A DNA stretch of 64,000 nt. It comes from Bacteroidales bacterium UBA3844 (GTDB taxonomy: Bacteria > Bacteroidota > Bacteroidia > Bacteroidales > Paludibacteraceae). Both the position numbers and the translations under genes were made by a program. The notes beneath the pieces are model-generated. The model was not told the DNA's origin. It did no database searches and was given only the letters and a program-made list of their open reading frames with translations. The DNA lies in assembly GCA_002392915.1 (NCBI GenBank), contig DGHQ01000058.1:1-64000 (forward strand), given 5' to 3'. Below are positions 9,634 through 19,193 of this stretch, piece after piece (position 1 is the first letter of the stretch; the number at the start of each line of letters is the position of its first letter).

Positions 9634-11271
9634 TCAAGAGCGTTTTTCCAACTCTCTCAAATTCTGCATCTTTTTTTCTTTCAAATATTCGGTGATTGTG
9701 CTCAAATGTTCGCGCACCTTACCACCTCCGAATTCATACACTTTCGACACCAGACCATCAAGGAAATCACGGTCGTGGGACACAAGGATAATTGTGCCCT
9801 CAAAATTCTGTAAAGCAGACTTCAATATGTCCTTTGTTCGAAGGTCAAGATGGTTCGTCGGCTCATCCAAAATCAAAAGGTTCACTGGTTCAAGCAAAAG
9901 TTTCAGCAAAGCAAGACGTGTCTTCTCTCCTCCCGACAAAACCTTGACCTTCTTCAATGAAGCTTCACCGCCAAACATAAAAGCTCCCAGCAAATCTTTG
10001 ATTTTAGTGCGGATATCTCCTTGCGCGACATTGTCAATTGTCTCAAACACCGTCAGTTCTCCATCTAGAAGAGAAGCCTGATTCTGTGCAAAATATCCAA
10101 TCTGCACATTATGACCAATCTGGCAACTGCCCTCAAACGGAATTTCATTCTTGATACATTTCACAAGAGTGGACTTACCCTCTCCGTTTCTACCGACAAA
10201 AGCGACTTTGTCTCCTCTTTCGATTGTCATATTCACGCCTGATACAATCACCTTGTCATCGTAAGCCTTCTGTAGATTTTCCACAATCACAGGATAATTT
10301 CCTGAACGAGGAGCAGGCTGGAATCGAATCTTCAAAGCTGAAGTGTCAACCTCCTCAGGCTCGATAAGTTCGAGTTTTTCAAGCATTTTGACACGAGACT
10401 GCACCTGAAGAGTCTTTGAATACGTGCCCTTGAAACGTTCAATGAAATCTTTTGTTTCAGCAATCATCTTCTGTTGCTCTTCGTAAGCCTTCTGCTGTTG
10501 CTCACGTCTCTCCTTTCGCAATTCAAGGTAATGAGAATAGTTGACTTTGTAGTCGTATATTCTTCCCATCGTCACCTCGATTGTGCGTGTGGTGATATTA
10601 TCGACAAAGGCGCGGTCGTGGGATATCACAATCACCGCCTTTGCGCTATTCACAATAAAATCTTCAAGCCACTGAATAGACTCGATATCAAGATGGTTTG
10701 TTGGCTCATCAAGTAGCAGAACATCCGGTTTCTTCAACAACAATTTGGCAAGTTCAATACGCATTCTCCATCCTCCGCTGAAATCGCTTGTCTGACGGTC
10801 GAAATCAGAACGAAGGAATCCAAGACCGAGAAGAGTTCTCTCCACGTCTTCCTCATAATTCGTATTGTCGATAGCATAAAATTTCTCACTCAATGCGGAA
10901 ACCTTTTCTATCAATGCCATATATTCATCACTTTCGTAGTCTGTACGCTCACCTAATTCCTTATTGATATTCTCAATCTCCCTCTCCATGGCAAAGAGTT
11001 GCTCAAAGGCAAGACTAGCCTCCTCACGTACTGTACGGCCATCCTCCGTCATCAAATGTTGCGGAAGATATGCAATAACAGTATCTTTAGGTGCTGACAC
11101 ATTTCCTCTTGTCGGTTTCTGCACACCAGCCAAGATTTTCAACAATGTGCTCTTTCCAGCACCGTTCTTTCCCATCAACGCAATTCTGTCTTTCTCATTG
11201 ACTTGGAAAGAGATGTTTTCAAAAAGGGTTCTGCCGCTAAACTCTACGGCCAATCCATCAACTGATATCAT
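9634..11271 (-). CDS. ABC-F family ATPase
   Basis: A 545-residue soluble protein with two ABC domains and no membrane segments, the hallmark of ABC-F translation factors that bind the ribosomal E site. Domain 1 has Walker A GKNGAGKST (residues 34-42), a signature with FSGGWRMR, and LLLDEPTNHLD. A charged linker of about 80 residues (KERREQQQKAYEEQQK) is the P-site tRNA interaction motif region. Domain 2 has GRNGEGKST, LSGGEKTR and LILDEPTNHLD. It lies 3 bases downstream of a lipoprotein gene and 21 bases upstream of the M13 peptidase gene. A role in rescuing stalled ribosomes or in antibiotic protection is possible, but the subfamily cannot be assigned by eye. Confidence 0.93.
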   Translation of the reverse strand: MISVDGLAVEFSGRTLFENISFQVNEKDRIALMGKNGAGKSTLLKILAGVQKPTRGNVSAPKDTVIAYLPQHLMTEDGRTVREEASLAFEQLFAMEREIENINKELGERTDYESDEYMALIEKVSALSEKFYAIDNTNYEEDVERTLLGLGFLRSDFDRQTSDFSGGWRMRIELAKLLLKKPDVLLLDEPTNHLDIESIQWLEDFIVNSAKAVIVISHDRAFVDNITTRTIEVTMGRIYDYKVNYSHYLELRKERREQQQKAYEEQQKMIAETKDFIERFKGTYSKTLQVQSRVKMLEKLELIEPEEVDTSALKIRFQPAPRSGNYPVIVENLQKAYDDKVIVSGVNMTIERGDKVAFVGRNGEGKSTLVKCIKNEIPFEGSCQIGHNVQIGYFAQNQASLLDGELTVFETIDNVAQGDIRTKIKDLLGAFMFGGEASLKKVKVLSGGEKTRLALLKLLLEPVNLLILDEPTNHLDLRTKDILKSALQNFEGTIILVSHDRDFLDGLVSKVYEFGGGKVREHLSTITEYLKEKKMQNLRELEKRS

Positions 11272-11274
11272 TTA

Positions 11275-11931
11275 TTATTTGTTAACCTTTATACTAGAAA
11301 TAATGCCATACAACTCTGTACGACGACTAGCCTTCAGAGGCTCAGGAATTTCCATTAACACAGTAAAGACCTTCTTAGTATCATTATCATAAAAAACGTA
11401 GCGTTCTTTATAAATCGTAGTGTCCAATTTAACTAATTTGTAAGTATCCTTATCAAGATATGCAAACTGGTTGGCAGTTAGCTTTCGTGAATCATAGCCA
11501 GCAAATGAAACTGTTTCATCTGACAACAATTCATGACCAGCATCAGGAGCATATGATGAATTCTTGAACAAATCTGCTATAACATCTACATCTGTTGGAT
11601 TTGCTGTAGATGGATCTGAAAGCAAATAATAATGGATTCGAACATTTTTTGACAAAGTGTCCATTGTCAAAAAGTAATCAAAAGTATAATCCTTACCACC
11701 AACAGGAATATTAATAGTTCCTTGATTCCACACACCAAAAGTGTGGTTTTCAGGATAAACGACATGGATGCCATCCAAATCTAACATTTGACCAGGCACA
11801 TCAATATCAGTAAAATTGTTTTGATTCTTAGGGTCATCATCATCACTTTTACAAGATGTAAAAACTAAAGAAGACAAGCCCAATGTCAAAAATGAAATCT
11901 TAACGAATTTCATAAAACTAAATTTTTCCAT
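11275..11931 (-). CDS. Uncharacterised lipoprotein with Asp-rich N-terminus
   Basis: I do not recognise this 218-residue protein. A signal sequence (MKFVKISFLTLGLSSLVFTSC, counting from the second Met at residue 7) ends in a lipobox, and the mature protein begins CKSDDDD. This resembles the lipoprotein export signal for surface display in Bacteroidota (Cys followed by Ser and acidic residues). The rest alternates short strand-like segments (YTFDYFLTM, VRIHYYLL, KEVFTVLMEIPE-like) with no obvious catalytic motif. It is the first gene of an operon with ABC-F (3-base gap) and M13 peptidase. A TATCTTTG box lies about 30 bases upstream. Either of two Met codons could be the start. Function unknown. 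Confidence 0.7.
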   Translation of the reverse strand: MEKFSFMKFVKISFLTLGLSSLVFTSCKSDDDDPKNQNNFTDIDVPGQMLDLDGIHVVYPENHTFGVWNQGTINIPVGGKDYTFDYFLTMDTLSKNVRIHYYLLSDPSTANPTDVDVIADLFKNSSYAPDAGHELLSDETVSFAGYDSRKLTANQFAYLDKDTYKLVKLDTTIYKERYVFYDNDTKKVFTVLMEIPEPLKASRRTELYGIISSIKVNK

Positions 11932-12016
11932 ATACCCTATTTTTAAAATTACATGACAAAGATAATAATTTTTGCAGAATATTTCATATTCAATTCAAAA
12001 GGCATCCGAAATAGAC

Positions 12017-12047
12017 AAAAAAACCGGGTTTTTACAAACCCGGTTTT
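12017..12047 (-). terminator. Intrinsic terminator of secDF
   Basis: The arms AAAACCGGGTTT and AAACCCGGTTTT surround a 4-5 nt loop, with T-tracts on the minus strand after the stem. It lies 22 bases past the secDF stop codon. The flanking A/T tracts would let it work both ways. Confidence 0.9.
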
Positions 12048-12068
12048 AATATGTTTCAAAAAAGATCG

Positions 12069-15000
12069 TTATGCTCTTTCTGCAAGACGTTTCTCTTTCT
12101 CTATTCTCTTAGCCTCTTCCTCTTCATCAGCCTTTGCCGAGTAGTACTTGCATGCAAATGGAGCTGCAATGAAGATTGAAGAATATGTACCAACGATTAC
12201 ACCAATCAACATAGCGAAGATGAATCCACGGATTGTCTCTCCACCAAAGAAGAAGATGATAACCAACACGATCAATGTACTCAATGATGTACTGAATGTA
12301 CGGCTTAGAGTAGAGCTGATAGCTGAGTTGAACACATCCTGCTTATTGAAATCTGCACCCTTACGATTGCGGATAAACTCACGGATACGGTCGAAAATAA
12401 CAACCTTATCGTTGATAGAGTAACCGATCACTGTCAAGATCGCCGCAATGAATGACTGGTCGACCTCCAATGAGAATGGAACGACTCCAGTCAATGGCAA
12501 TATACAGTACAACAATAGGATGAACAATGTATCATGAGCAAGAGCAAGCAACGCACCTCCGGAATATGCAATACGGTTAAATCTCAAGAAGATATACAAT
12601 CCGATACCTAACATCGCAATCAACACAGCGATTACAGCTGAAATCTTGATATCGTCTGCCATTGTTGGTCCGACCTTCTGTGACGACTGAATACCATAAG
12701 TAACCTCAGACTGAGTGTCAGCTAGTGTAGCAACACCATCATTGACAACATAACGGTTTACAAACATATCCTCTGTAACACCACTATTCAAGATTGGTTT
12801 CAAAGAATTGTACATTCTTGTCTCGATATCTGCATCCACGTCATCCTCTGTATCTTGAATACGGAAGTTTGTAGATATACGTACCTGATCTGCTGAACCA
12901 ATTGTGATCACGCTTGCATTAGCACCGTCGAATGCATTATCTAGCAAATCCTTAACCTCACCAGTAGTAACATCTCTCTCAAATTTCACTGTGTAGTTTC
13001 TACCTCCAGAGAAGTCGATACCCTGCTGCAAACCAATTGCGAACAAAGAAACAATAGCAACGATAATCACTCCGAATGCTGCCATCAAATATGGTTTTGA
13101 CTTGCCAATAAAATCAAATTTGACATTCTTAAACCAGTTTTCTGAAAGCTTAGTAGAGAATGTAAGTTTCTCAAATCCTTCGCTCTTTGAATACAAATCG
13201 AAGATCAAACGTGAAACGAAGATTGCTGTCAACAATGAGCAAAGGATACCGATGATCAATGTTGTCGCAAATCCCTTGATAGGACCCGTACCGAAATAAG
13301 CCAAGATGATACCTGTCAAGATTGTTGTCACATTGGCATCGATGATAGCACTCATCGCATTGCCGTAACCATCTTTCAAAGCCTGCTTCATATTCTTTCC
13401 TGCAGACAACTCCTCACGGATACGTTCATAGATCAACACATTAGCGTCGACCGCCATACCCAATGTAAGCACAATACCTGCGATACCAGGCAATGTCAAA
13501 ACAGCCTTCAATGAAGCCAAAACTCCAAATATCAAGAATACGTTGCAAACCAATGCGGCATCAGCAATAAGTCCTGGCACCAATCCATAGTAAGCAATCA
13601 TATATATAAGGACAAGAACGAATGCAACCACGAATGAGATCATACCTGCATTGATAGCCTCCTGACCTAGAGATGGTCCAACCACGTCTTCCTGAACAAT
13701 TTTTGCAGGGGCTGGCATCTTACCACTCTTCAATACGTTAGCCAAGTCTTTTGCCTCATCTACAGTAAAGTCTCCTGTGATTTCAGAACGTCCACCTGAA
13801 ATCTCACCGTTTACACGAGGATAAGAATATACATAACCATCAAGGACGATTGCTATACACTTTCCAATATTTTCACGTGTCATCTTAGCCCATGTCTTGG
13901 CTCCCTCCTGATTCATCTCCATGCTTACAGCAGCATAGATAGAATGGTCGTTGAAGTCAGCACGTGCGTCTGTCACGCTTGCTCCTGTCAACTGTGCTTT
14001 TCTCTCCTTACCCTTCAAAGCCTTAGACTTCAATGCGATAAGTCCGAAATAGCCATTAAACTCCTCTTTAACTGTCCAAGCGAAGAATGTTGAGTTTGGA
14101 ATCAAACCTTTTGCGCGACCCATATTTAAATACTCAGACACCTTAGCTGTATCACTGTAGTGAGCATAACCTACACGTGGACCAGGGTAAACCTGACCTG
14201 TCTGGAAGTTGATGCTTGGCTGCAAGTATGAGAACAATGAAGTTGTACCCTCTGCCTTTGTAGAGTCAGCATCCTTGTTAAGGTTAGCAAGCAAACTGTC
14301 TGATGCTGTAGCTTCAGCTGCAGCAGTCTTTGCTGTATCTGCTTTTGTTGTGTCAGCAGCATTCTTGTTCATTTCTGCCACCATCTCATTTACAGCAGAG
14401 ATATTACGAGCGATTTCAGAAAACTCTGTAGTCTCCCAGAATGCCAAATCGGCACTACCCTGAAGCAACTTACGTACACGCTCTGGCTCCTTCACACCTG
14501 GCATCTCAATCAAGATACGGCTAGAACCCTCAAGCTTCTGGATATTTGGCTGAACCACACCATAACGGTCGATACGTGAACGAAGCACATTAAATGAATT
14601 GTCGATAGCGCTATCAACCTCTTCTCTCAATACCTTTACTACTTCGTCGTTTGTTGATGTGTAGTTGATTTTATTTTTCAACGTGTAACCACTGAAGATT
14701 GAAGCCAACTGGCCTCCTGGGTTAACTTCGTTGAATGCATCAATAAACAGTGTTAAGAAGTCTTTCTGTGAAGTCTTCTGTTTTTCCTTCGCCAAAGCGA
14801 TTGTCTTTGTGAAAGATTCCTCTGATGCCTGATTGCCTGCAAGCGCCTTCAAAATGTCTGGAACGGAAATTTCCATCACCACATTCATACCACCTCTCAA
14901 GTCCAAACCTAAGTTCAACTCTTTCTCTCGGCACTCTTTCAACGACCAATTTGATTCGTTGTGGCTCAACAATGTATCCATGTACGCGTTATACTTCTGA

Positions 15001-15128
15001 GCGTCTCCCTCAGCGTATGCCTCAGCCTCACTCTTATAGTGGTTTGAGACAAACGTGAACGATAGTGAATACACGCATGCCAAAAAAAGAGCAACAACCA
15101 GAAACCATACAATTCCTTTGTTTTGCAT
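12069..15128 (-). CDS. secDF: Fused protein translocase subunit SecDF
   Basis: A 1019-residue inner-membrane protein that uses the proton gradient to help SecYEG-driven export. The SecD half has TM1 (residues about 7-27), the conserved GLDLRGGMNVVMEIS, a long periplasmic P1 domain, and a five-helix bundle with DANVLIYERIREEL. The SecF half begins near residue 640 with KPYLMAAFGVIIV and has GIDFSGGRNYTVKF and a second helix bundle with DKVVIFDRIREFI. The SecD-SecF fusion is the normal form in Bacteroidota. A low-complexity Ala/Lys/Thr insert near residues 265-300 (AADTTKADTAKTAAAE) in the periplasmic part is peculiar to this lineage. Transcribed alone, with its own terminator and a -7 box upstream. 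Confidence 0.97.
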   Translation of the reverse strand: MQNKGIVWFLVVALFLACVYSLSFTFVSNHYKSEAEAYAEGDAQKYNAYMDTLLSHNESNWSLKECREKELNLGLDLRGGMNVVMEISVPDILKALAGNQASEESFTKTIALAKEKQKTSQKDFLTLFIDAFNEVNPGGQLASIFSGYTLKNKINYTSTNDEVVKVLREEVDSAIDNSFNVLRSRIDRYGVVQPNIQKLEGSSRILIEMPGVKEPERVRKLLQGSADLAFWETTEFSEIARNISAVNEMVAEMNKNAADTTKADTAKTAAAEATASDSLLANLNKDADSTKAEGTTSLFSYLQPSINFQTGQVYPGPRVGYAHYSDTAKVSEYLNMGRAKGLIPNSTFFAWTVKEEFNGYFGLIALKSKALKGKERKAQLTGASVTDARADFNDHSIYAAVSMEMNQEGAKTWAKMTRENIGKCIAIVLDGYVYSYPRVNGEISGGRSEITGDFTVDEAKDLANVLKSGKMPAPAKIVQEDVVGPSLGQEAINAGMISFVVAFVLVLIYMIAYYGLVPGLIADAALVCNVFLIFGVLASLKAVLTLPGIAGIVLTLGMAVDANVLIYERIREELSAGKNMKQALKDGYGNAMSAIIDANVTTILTGIILAYFGTGPIKGFATTLIIGILCSLLTAIFVSRLIFDLYSKSEGFEKLTFSTKLSENWFKNVKFDFIGKSKPYLMAAFGVIIVAIVSLFAIGLQQGIDFSGGRNYTVKFERDVTTGEVKDLLDNAFDGANASVITIGSADQVRISTNFRIQDTEDDVDADIETRMYNSLKPILNSGVTEDMFVNRYVVNDGVATLADTQSEVTYGIQSSQKVGPTMADDIKISAVIAVLIAMLGIGLYIFLRFNRIAYSGGALLALAHDTLFILLLYCILPLTGVVPFSLEVDQSFIAAILTVIGYSINDKVVIFDRIREFIRNRKGADFNKQDVFNSAISSTLSRTFSTSLSTLIVLVIIFFFGGETIRGFIFAMLIGVIVGTYSSIFIAAPFACKYYSAKADEEEEAKRIEKEKRLAERA

Positions 15129-15181
15129 TTTTTTTGTTATTTAATTTTTTTATTTATATTCATCTTAACACTATTAATGTG

Positions 15182-15189
15182 CAAATTTA
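15182..15189 (-). promoter_or_regulatory. -7 promoter box upstream of secDF
   Basis: The minus-strand sequence TAAATTTG matches TAnnTTTG exactly, 54 bases before the start codon. No convincing TTTG is present at -33. Confidence 0.45.
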
Positions 15190-15283
15190 AGATAAAAAAA
15201 TATCATTTGCGTATTTTTCGACATTTTTTTTGACGTTTCAATTTACATTAGACTAACAAAATAGTGTTTCCGCATTCTTTTGT

Positions 15284-15311
15284 GTAGAGACGGGATTCTA
15301 CACGTCTCTAC
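15284..15311. repeat. GTAGAGACG palindromic intergenic repeat, copy 1
   Basis: GTAGAGACG at 15284-15292 and its exact reverse complement CGTCTCTAC at 15303-15311 frame a 10-nt centre. The same outer arms occur at 24986-25110, with a decayed arm at 18057-18077. The copy sits directly downstream of the M16 peptidase stop codon. It may also act as a weak transcription stop for that operon. Confidence 0.75.
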
Positions 15312-15328
15312 TCATATATATATAATTT

Positions 15329-16567
15329 CTATTTCGTATATATCAAAGTGGATAATTTGTCCTCCTCAAAAATGTCGTTCGCTATCTCCAAAAGTTGCTT
15401 CGACGTAATCTTAGATATTTTTTCAGCCACTACCGAATTTGATTCATTCATACCAAAGAATAGAAAACTTTTTGCCATGTTGAGAGCATAGTTCTCTCTG
15501 TTCTCATTAGCTATAGTCAGTTGTCCCATCAGTTGTCGCTTTGCTCGCTCCAACTGTGATGACGGCATTTCCCTTTCACGCAAGTTTTTCAACTCTTTAT
15601 ATATGACATGCAGACATTTTTCTGTATCTTCATGTTCTGTGCCAAAATAGATATTGATTAAGCCGTCATCTGAATAGGCTGTGTAGGCCGATTCCACAGT
15701 ATAAGCCAAACCTCTCTTTTCCCGCACAGCAAGATTAAGTTTGGAATTCATTCCTGGGCCGCCCAATATATTATTCAGCAGATACAATGGCAGACGTCGT
15801 TCGTCCGACAACGAGTATGCTCTCGCCCCGATCAACGCATGTGTCTGGTGTGTGTTCAGATTCTTGCGAACATGGTCGGGCACATACAACGCCGACTTTT
15901 GTCTGGTCTTAGTGCTATATTTGGCAGCGACGTCGCCAAAATATTTCTCTGCGAGCCTCATCACCTTTTTAAACGGAATGTTGCCGACGGAGAAAAAAAG
16001 TATTCTGTCTGTGCAATAATTGTTCGCCACAAAGCGAAGGGCATTCTCTGTGGTGTATTCCTGCAGACGTTCGGCATCTCCTAGAATATTTCTGCCAAGC
16101 TGCGAATTTTTGAAGACGATGCTTTCAAACTCATCATAGATCAACTCCGACGGAGAATCGTTATAAGAGTTGATCTCCTCTATAATCACGTCGACCTCCT
16201 TGTCTATCTCATGAGACGGGAATGTCGGATGGAATACAATGTCAGAACATAAGTCGAGTGCTTTTTCAAAATCTGCAGTCAACACAGTGGAATAGACAAA
16301 GGTCTCTTCTTTTGTAGTATACGCGTTGATTTCCCCGCCAACTCCTTCAAGACGGTTGAGAATATGCCACGAGTTTCTTTTCTCAGTTCCCTTAAAAAGC
16401 ATGTGCTCTATGAAATGAGCCATACCACTCTCGTCCTCTTCCTCATCTCGGGTGCCGGCATTGATTGCGAAGCCGCAATACGCCACCTGTGAAGCCTCCT
16501 CTTTATGCACTATGCGCACGCCATTGGGCAATGTGGCCGTATGAATATGAATATCCGTATTCATCAT
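15329..16567 (-). CDS. M16 family zinc peptidase (mitochondrial-processing-peptidase-like)
   Basis: A 412-residue single-chain M16B peptidase. The inverted zinc motif HFIEH is at residues 51-55, with the distal Glu pair E130/E131 in VIIEEINSY. The C-terminal half has the R/Y region VREKRGLAYTVESAY typical of active subunits. There is no signal peptide. Bacterial homologues cleave peptides or leader sequences, and the substrate here is unknown. Its start overlaps the stop of the DUF3109 gene by 4 bases (ATGA), so it is the last gene of a kdsA-DUF3109-M16 operon. Confidence 0.92.
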   Translation of the reverse strand: MMNTDIHIHTATLPNGVRIVHKEEASQVAYCGFAINAGTRDEEEDESGMAHFIEHMLFKGTEKRNSWHILNRLEGVGGEINAYTTKEETFVYSTVLTADFEKALDLCSDIVFHPTFPSHEIDKEVDVIIEEINSYNDSPSELIYDEFESIVFKNSQLGRNILGDAERLQEYTTENALRFVANNYCTDRILFFSVGNIPFKKVMRLAEKYFGDVAAKYSTKTRQKSALYVPDHVRKNLNTHQTHALIGARAYSLSDERRLPLYLLNNILGGPGMNSKLNLAVREKRGLAYTVESAYTAYSDDGLINIYFGTEHEDTEKCLHVIYKELKNLREREMPSSQLERAKRQLMGQLTIANENRENYALNMAKSFLFFGMNESNSVVAEKISKITSKQLLEIANDIFEEDKLSTLIYTK

Positions 16568-17148
16568 TTAATCATTCCTTGCTTTTTCAACTCTTCGACA
16601 CAGAGTTCAAGTTCATCATACCAATCCTGTCCAAATCTTCTGATCAAAGGCTCTTTTAAGAATTTGTAGACGGGAAGGTCGTTTATACTGCCTAATTTTC
16701 TTGCACATTTGCAGACATCCCACTTATGATAGTTCACAGCGACACAATCGCCGACCTTATCGAGTCGGACAGGATACAGATGACAAGAAATTGGTTTGTA
16801 GAAATCACTTCTTCCTTCTCTATATGCGACCTCAAGAGCGCACTTGCACATTCCGTCCTTGTCGATGGTTGTGAAGACACACTCTCTACCGTTCACAATG
16901 GATGTCACTTTGTCGCCCTGCGGATCTGTATACCACACTCCCTGCTTCTTAATCACCTCCTTCGACGCTTCCGAAAGTTGATCCCATACTACATCTACAA
17001 GACGCTCCAAGATAGGAATTTCATCATCTTCCAACGGAGCCCCACAGTCTCCCTCAATACAACACTCTCCCTTGCACTTTGCCAAGTCGCAAAGGAATCT
17101 GCGTTCCAACACATCAAAACTTACTATCGTATCCTGAATCTGCAACAT
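16564..17148 (-). CDS. Cysteine-rich DUF3109 family protein
   Basis: A 194-residue cytosolic protein with a dense N-terminal Cys cluster: C20, C25, C29, C30 and C35 in FLCDLAKCKGECCIEGDCG. More Cys follow in FTTIDKDGMCKCAL, SCHLYPVR and WDVCKCARKLG. The pattern C-x4-C-x3-CC-x4-C is the family signature and resembles zinc or Fe-S binding (YkgJ-like) proteins. The function is not known. It lies 5 bases after kdsA and overlaps the M16 peptidase gene by 4 bases, so it is translated from the same message. Confidence 0.88.
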   Translation of the reverse strand: MLQIQDTIVSFDVLERRFLCDLAKCKGECCIEGDCGAPLEDDEIPILERLVDVVWDQLSEASKEVIKKQGVWYTDPQGDKVTSIVNGRECVFTTIDKDGMCKCALEVAYREGRSDFYKPISCHLYPVRLDKVGDCVAVNYHKWDVCKCARKLGSINDLPVYKFLKEPLIRRFGQDWYDELELCVEELKKQGMIK

Positions 17149-17153
17149 ACCAA

Positions 17154-17981
17154 TTACAACTCTACTACTGTCTTTCGCAATTTCACCAATTTAGTCAACA
17201 ACGCTTCTGCCAAATCAAGACGAAGCATGTTAGCACCGTCGCTCTTAGCTACACTCGGATCCATATGCGTCTCCATAAACAATCCGTCCGCACCGACAGC
17301 AATTCCTGCTCGTGCGATTGTCTCTATCATATCTGGATTTCCTCCAGTCACTCCTGATGTCTGATTTGGCTGCTGAAGCGAATGTGTGATGTCGAGCACC
17401 ACTGGATAGCCTATCTTCTGCATCGTAGGAATACCACGGTAATCGACAATCAAATCCTGATAGCCGAACTCAGTTCCACGGTCTGTCAAAAGAATCTTGT
17501 CGTTGCCACACTCCTTGATTTTGCCAGCAGCAAACTTCATCGATTCAGGAGAAATGAACTGACCTTTCTTTATATTTACCACTTTTCCTGTTTTGGCAGC
17601 GGCAACCAAAATATCTGTCTGACGGCAAAGGAATGCTGGGATCTGGATCACATCAACATACTTGGCTGCCATGTCGGCCTCTGAAGCAGAATGGATATCC
17701 GTCACCACAGGAATATTATACTTCTCCCCCACTCTCTTCAAAATATCCAATGCCTTCTCATCTCCGATTCCAGAGAAACTGTCAAGACGCGAACGGTTAG
17801 CCTTTCGGTATGATCCCTTGAAAATATATGGGATGTGAAGTTTATCACAGATAGCCACCATCTTATCAGCGATCTCAAAAGCCATCTCCTCACCTTCTAT
17901 ACAGCAGGGTCCCGCCATCAAGAAAAAATTATTGTCGGCAAGATATTTTAGTTTTGGAATGAAAGAATAATCCATAGTCAT
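17154..17981 (-). CDS. kdsA: 3-deoxy-8-phosphooctulonate (KDO-8-P) synthase
   Basis: A 275-residue enzyme that condenses phosphoenolpyruvate with arabinose 5-phosphate to make KDO-8-P for the LPS inner core. Family motifs visible are MAGPCCIEGEEMAFEIA (residues 23-39), KGSYRKANRSRLDSFSGIG, PVVTDIHSA, IPAFLCRQTD, NIKKGQFISPE and DITHSLQQPN. The length is usual. It is the first gene of the operon with DUF3109 and the M16 peptidase, behind a good promoter. The Asn in the N-R-S loop (KANRSR) and the absence of a metal-binding Cys near position 11 need alignment before metal dependence is judged. Confidence 0.96.
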   Translation of the reverse strand: MTMDYSFIPKLKYLADNNFFLMAGPCCIEGEEMAFEIADKMVAICDKLHIPYIFKGSYRKANRSRLDSFSGIGDEKALDILKRVGEKYNIPVVTDIHSASEADMAAKYVDVIQIPAFLCRQTDILVAAAKTGKVVNIKKGQFISPESMKFAAGKIKECGNDKILLTDRGTEFGYQDLIVDYRGIPTMQKIGYPVVLDITHSLQQPNQTSGVTGGNPDMIETIARAGIAVGADGLFMETHMDPSVAKSDGANMLRLDLAEALLTKLVKLRKTVVEL

Positions 17982-18008
17982 ATATATTTCTTATTTTATT
18001 GTTGTCTA

Positions 18009-18039
18009 CAAATATAGCAAGATGCTGAGAATAATCAAA
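18009..18039 (-). promoter_or_regulatory. Promoter of the kdsA operon
   Basis: The minus-strand elements TTTG, a 19-nt spacer and TATATTTG are an exact match to the Bacteroides consensus in sequence and spacing, 28 bases before the kdsA start codon. Confidence 0.75.
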
Positions 18040-18056
18040 ATGTCTTTTATAAGAAA

Positions 18057-18077
18057 CACACGTCCACATGTCTCTAC
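18057..18077. repeat. Decayed half-copy of the GTAGAGACG palindrome family
   Basis: ACACGTCCACATGTCTCTAC matches the arm at 25091-25110 at 15 of 20 positions, and the five differences are all transitions. It lies between the kdsA promoter and the BASS transporter gene. Confidence 0.45.
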
Positions 18078-18092
18078 AAACATAGACAGGTT

Positions 18093-19079
18093 TCAAGCCT
18101 TTCCATTCTCCTTGTTTTTCCGATACAGCTGCCAGCTGTTGAACACGTTGTGCCAGATACTGTAGAAGCCACCAGCGATTGAAGTGATAGGAGAAAAAAA
18201 TGTGTAGCCCACCCAGATTGCAAAGACTGTGTTTTTCTGACCCAATGCCTGACCTCCACTTATCTCGTCGTCAAATTTTCTGCCGACCCATTTGCCAAAC
18301 GCGAACTGTGACACACAAGCTATAAGCGAAGCCAAACCAATACCTATTATTGTTGCGACGGTAAGATTCACAGCCAAAACCACATATCTGACAGTGACTG
18401 CGATTGCAATAGAAAGTGAGACTGCCCAAATATAGAAAGCTAAATTTCTAGTTGAAATGACTCTGTTATGAAATTTAGGCATTGCGTATCTGACCAATAT
18501 AGCCAAGAAAAACGGACAAATAAGCATCGGGAACACTTTAGCCATAATCTTGAAGAACGCCAGCCAAAACGTGATGCCGCTCTCTGGGTTCAGTATCGGC
18601 ACAATTGCTGATACCGCAACTGTCGTCACAAGATTTATAAACATTGTATACGCCACCAACGTCGCACCATTTCCTCCAAGTTTTTGAGTGAGCACAGCCG
18701 CTGCTGTGGCTGTAGGACATATGAAACAAATCATCGCCGACTCCAATGAAATTCTATAAGCACCGTCTGGATAAAAATAGACAAGCAATCCTGTCAGCAC
18801 AAAAATAAAAATCTGAAAAGCAAGTCCATAAATATGCCACCGCTTCCATCGCAGGTCGCGGATGTCAATCTTACAGAACGAGATGAAGAGCATCGTGAAA
18901 ATCAATATAGGCTGGACTACAGAAACGATATCAGCCGCATTCGTACGCCACTGCATCGACACAGGAAGCAAGAAATGCCATATCAAATAACATGTCGCGC
19001 CAAACACCATAGCGCAAGGCAAGGTCCAATTTCTCAAAAATCTTATAACCGAATCCATTTGTTTCATAATTTCGGCCAC
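18093..19079 (-). CDS. Bile acid:sodium symporter (BASS) superfamily transporter
   Basis: A 328-residue membrane protein with about ten hydrophobic helices. The crossover motif CPTATAAAVLTQKLGGN (about residues 120-136), followed by ALVAYTMFINL-like sequence, and the second repeat GQALGQKNTVFAIWVGYTF (about 272-290) match the two discontinuous-helix regions of BASS proteins. The family carries organic anions such as bile acids, pantothenate or keto acids with sodium. The solute here cannot be told from sequence. It lies alone between the kdsA operon and tmRNA. No clear terminator follows, only the decayed palindromic repeat. Confidence 0.82.
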   Translation of the reverse strand: MAEIMKQMDSVIRFLRNWTLPCAMVFGATCYLIWHFLLPVSMQWRTNAADIVSVVQPILIFTMLFISFCKIDIRDLRWKRWHIYGLAFQIFIFVLTGLLVYFYPDGAYRISLESAMICFICPTATAAAVLTQKLGGNGATLVAYTMFINLVTTVAVSAIVPILNPESGITFWLAFFKIMAKVFPMLICPFFLAILVRYAMPKFHNRVISTRNLAFYIWAVSLSIAIAVTVRYVVLAVNLTVATIIGIGLASLIACVSQFAFGKWVGRKFDDEISGGQALGQKNTVFAIWVGYTFFSPITSIAGGFYSIWHNVFNSWQLYRKNKENGKA

Positions 19080-19156
19080 AAAATTAGTAAAAAATCCGTT
19101 TCAGTATGTCAAACAACACATTCTTAATTCTTAACTCTTAATTATTAATTTAACAC

Positions 19157-19189
19157 AAAAAAGGCTGCGTCAACCGACACAGCCTTTTT
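19157..19189 (-). terminator. Intrinsic terminator of tmRNA
   Basis: The arms AAAAAGGCTG and CAGCCTTTTT surround a short GC-rich loop, just after the tmRNA 3' end and followed by a T-run. Confidence 0.9.
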
Positions 19190-19193
19190 AACG

